Shown: piece by piece, positions 6,593-6,781 of the stretch
Position numbering within the stretch: the first letter of the stretch is position 1
How the letters are laid out: each line of letters begins with the position of its first letter
Assembly: GCA_017441965.1 (NCBI GenBank)
Contig: JAFSBF010000179.1
Coordinates: 1 to 6,781 of the forward strand
Direction: 5' to 3'
Length of the DNA: 6,781 nt
Source: Clostridia bacterium
GTDB taxonomy: Bacteria; Bacillota; Clostridia; UMGS1883
Position numbers and translations under genes: made by a program
The notes under the pieces: generated by a model
Databases searched by the model: none
The model's input: only the letters and a program-made list of their open reading frames with translations
Told to the model about the DNA's origin: nothing

Positions 6593-6781
6593 TTATAATT
6601 TAAAAAGAATAAGCGCTATTGTACCCATAATTACACCAAAAATCTGCCGTTTACCAAGCTTTTCCCTGAATATAAAAACTGAAAACAAAAACGAAATCAG
6701 ATTTTTTATTCCTGCACTCAGCGGTGACACTATAGAAATCGGCATCATTGTATTTACTATCAATCCAAGCAGGTTTGATGC
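6593..6781 (-). CDS. EamA/DMT-superfamily transporter, C-terminal fragment, cut by the right edge
   Basis: The frame is open from the right edge to a TAA at 6595-6593, giving the last 62 residues of a protein. It has three hydrophobic stretches: LLGLIVNTMMPISIVSPL, then LISFLFSVFIFRE, then IFGVIMGTIALILF, ending in FKL. The motif FIFREKLGKRQIFGVIMG between the last two helices is characteristic of EamA/DMT-type transporters, where a short Arg/Glu/Lys/Gly-rich loop precedes the final helix. It is followed 25 bp later by the oxidoreductase, with no terminator between, so the two probably form one operon. DMT proteins export or import metabolites, including sugars and amino acids. The 62 visible residues do not give the substrate. 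A smaller SMR-type relative cannot be excluded. Confidence 0.75.
   Translation of the reverse strand, partial: ASNLLGLIVNTMMPISIVSPLSAGIKNLISFLFSVFIFREKLGKRQIFGVIMGTIALILFKL

Overview
The window looks like part of a carbohydrate-uptake and glycoside-degradation locus from an AT-rich, low-GC Gram-positive anaerobe, most likely a gut or rumen member of the Clostridia (Lachnospiraceae/Oscillospiraceae-like). The support is strong AGGAGG-type ribosome binding sites, AT-rich third positions, LplB/YtcP-type sugar permeases without their own ATPase, and a large membrane-bound AraC regulator of the YesS/YtdP type. The assignment is inference from style and gene content, not from a marker gene.

Layout. 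Positions 1-889 (minus) hold the N-terminal 296 residues of a cytoplasmic family 3 glycoside hydrolase that runs off the left edge. Just upstream of it on the same strand, 30 bp away, is a 747-residue membrane-anchored AraC-type sensor/regulator (920-3163). A compact divergent promoter region (about 3164-3307) separates it from two plus-strand sugar ABC permeases (3308-4183 and 4197-5144). A 235-bp non-coding gap follows, with several inverted repeats and, at its right end, a strong bidirectional terminator. That terminator also closes a converging minus-strand unit. The unit consists of a Gfo/Idh/MocA-type, GH109-like oxidoreductase (5380-6567), preceded upstream by the last 62 residues of an EamA/DMT-family membrane transporter (6593-6781, running off the right edge).

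How it probably works. The regulator carries an extracytoplasmic sensor between two membrane helices and a DNA-binding domain at the C-terminus, so it probably senses a sugar or oligosaccharide outside the cell and acts on the divergent promoters. The permeases would import the oligosaccharide and the intracellular GH3 enzyme would cleave it. The converging transporter/oxidoreductase unit is a separate transcription unit that may handle a related sugar.

Points of note: no solute-binding protein or ATPase gene lies beside the permeases, and their order (YtcP-like before LplB-like) is unusual. The oxidoreductase appears to lack about 13 residues of its nucleotide-binding fold in frame. The divergent promoter region has three copies of an ACAATAAA motif, and the gap after the permeases contains mutually exclusive hairpins. 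I see no clear evidence of an entirely new system; the window is mainly a standard sugar-utilisation locus with a few irregularities.
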